Source: Halopolyspora algeriensis (GTDB taxonomy: Bacteria; Actinomycetota; Actinomycetes; Mycobacteriales; Pseudonocardiaceae). Taken from it: a DNA stretch of 64,000 nucleotides. The position numbers were made by a program, and so were the translations under genes. This document shows, in pieces, positions 63,701 to 64,000 of this stretch (position 1 is the first letter of the stretch; the number at the start of each line of letters is the position of its first letter). The notes beneath the pieces are model-generated. The model ran no database searches and was not told where the DNA came from. It was given only the letters and a program-made list of their open reading frames with translations. The stretch lies in NCBI RefSeq assembly GCF_003337235.1, contig NZ_QPJC01000006.1, positions 124,001 through 188,000 of the forward strand, given 5' to 3'.

Positions 63701-64000
63701 ATGGTGGAGAAGTCGGGAAGTGTGCTCTCCCACCCGACGCGGAATGGTGAGGCTGCTTCCGCTTCACCGAATCTGACCGCGGAAACATTGGCGACTACGG
63801 TAAGCGGTATGGAACGCAGCGCGCAGCGGTTGGGGCGAGCTCTCGTGGTCGTCGTGGACGACAGGGCCGCGCAGGGTGAACAGGAGGACAGCACCGGTCC
63901 GCTGGTGACCGAGTTGCTGGAGGAGGCCGGCTTCATCGTCGACGGCACCGTCGCGGTGGCCGGTGAGACGGTCGACATCCGCAACGCGTTGAACACGGCG
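63701..64000 (+). CDS. MogA/MoaB-type molybdenum cofactor protein, 5' part (runs off window)
   Basis: The first 100 codons are in the window. From about residue 45 the sequence RALVVVVDDRAAQGEQEDST and GPLVTELLEEAGFIVDG matches the MogA/MoaB (molybdopterin-binding) fold, where D-x-T-G-P marks the start of the active site. About 36 residues precede the domain; ATG 63809 (MERSAQRLG) is a possible true start. ATG 63701 has GGAGAGG upstream. In mycobacteria, moaB2 follows pepD in the same way. Confidence 0.85.
   Translation, partial: MVEKSGSVLSHPTRNGEAASASPNLTAETLATTVSGMERSAQRLGRALVVVVDDRAAQGEQEDSTGPLVTELLEEAGFIVDGTVAVAGETVDIRNALNTA

Noticed and set aside
60498-63788. 1096-codon minus-strand open frame
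   Set aside because: It is antisense to deoR, galT and pepD, which have clear motifs. Long antisense frames are expected at high GC.

Overview
The window is high-GC actinobacterial DNA. Gene order points to the Pseudonocardiales/Mycobacteriales side of the phylum: mprA-mprB, a pepD/HtrA protease and a MoaB/MogA-type gene lie together as in mycobacteria, and glpD, a TetR regulator and an AGPS-like flavoprotein form a divergent set like mycobacterial glpD1 and its neighbours. GTG and TTG starts and 4-base ATGA/GTGA overlaps are common. Genus-level placement is inference.

Region by region. 1-5.5 kb: end of a TetR regulator, PfkB sugar kinase, citrate synthase, ABC exporter pair. 5.7-9.8 kb: glpD/TetR/AGPS-like flavoprotein. 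9.9-12.4 kb: VapBC, an NADP oxidoreductase with its own palindromic operator, and RelBE bracketed by a 33-bp direct repeat. 12.4-17.4 kb: a minus-strand locus with a cytoplasmic FtsK/SpoIIIE-type ATPase, two small helical proteins and two accessory proteins, the least understood system here. 17.5-21 kb: two paralogous PRC-barrel stress proteins, a lipoprotein, a GH25-LysM lysozyme. 21.7-26 kb: a four-gene operon (DMT transporter, GT4, alpha/beta hydrolase, GT4). 26-33 kb: PucR-type regulator, Tat-exported protein with an apparent frameshift, acyl-CoA synthetase, Rieske-tailed amine oxidase, LytR-CpsA-Psr ligase. 33-36.6 kb: an area of decay (GAF-ANTAR protein, truncated GAF copy, internally deleted desaturase) and a DUF4185 protein. 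36.7-48 kb: GGDEF-EAL protein, two UspA proteins, a formamide module (FmdB, FmdA, AmiS-like channel) beside a PucR regulator, a divergent Dps-like protein, a PRC-like fragment of an MgtE-type protein, a DUF899 protein and a GAF-ANTAR protein.

48.1-55.3 kb is a genomic island or its remains: truncated VapC with intact antitoxin, a YDG/SRA-HNH nuclease pseudogene in several frames, lower-GC cargo with TTA codons (GT4-GT2 fusion, unknown protein, sulfotransferase) and the C-terminal end of a tyrosine recombinase 73 bases from the 3' end of tRNA-Arg(CCT). The cargo looks like a surface-glycan modification set.

55.4-64 kb returns to core-like DNA: TPR-GGDEF protein, BluB-type nitroreductase, mprA-mprB, then a DeoR-galT pair inserted before pepD and the MoaB-type gene, which runs off the window. 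A TCTCAG-N5-TCTCAG repeat precedes both mprA and pepD and matches the idea of MprA boxes.
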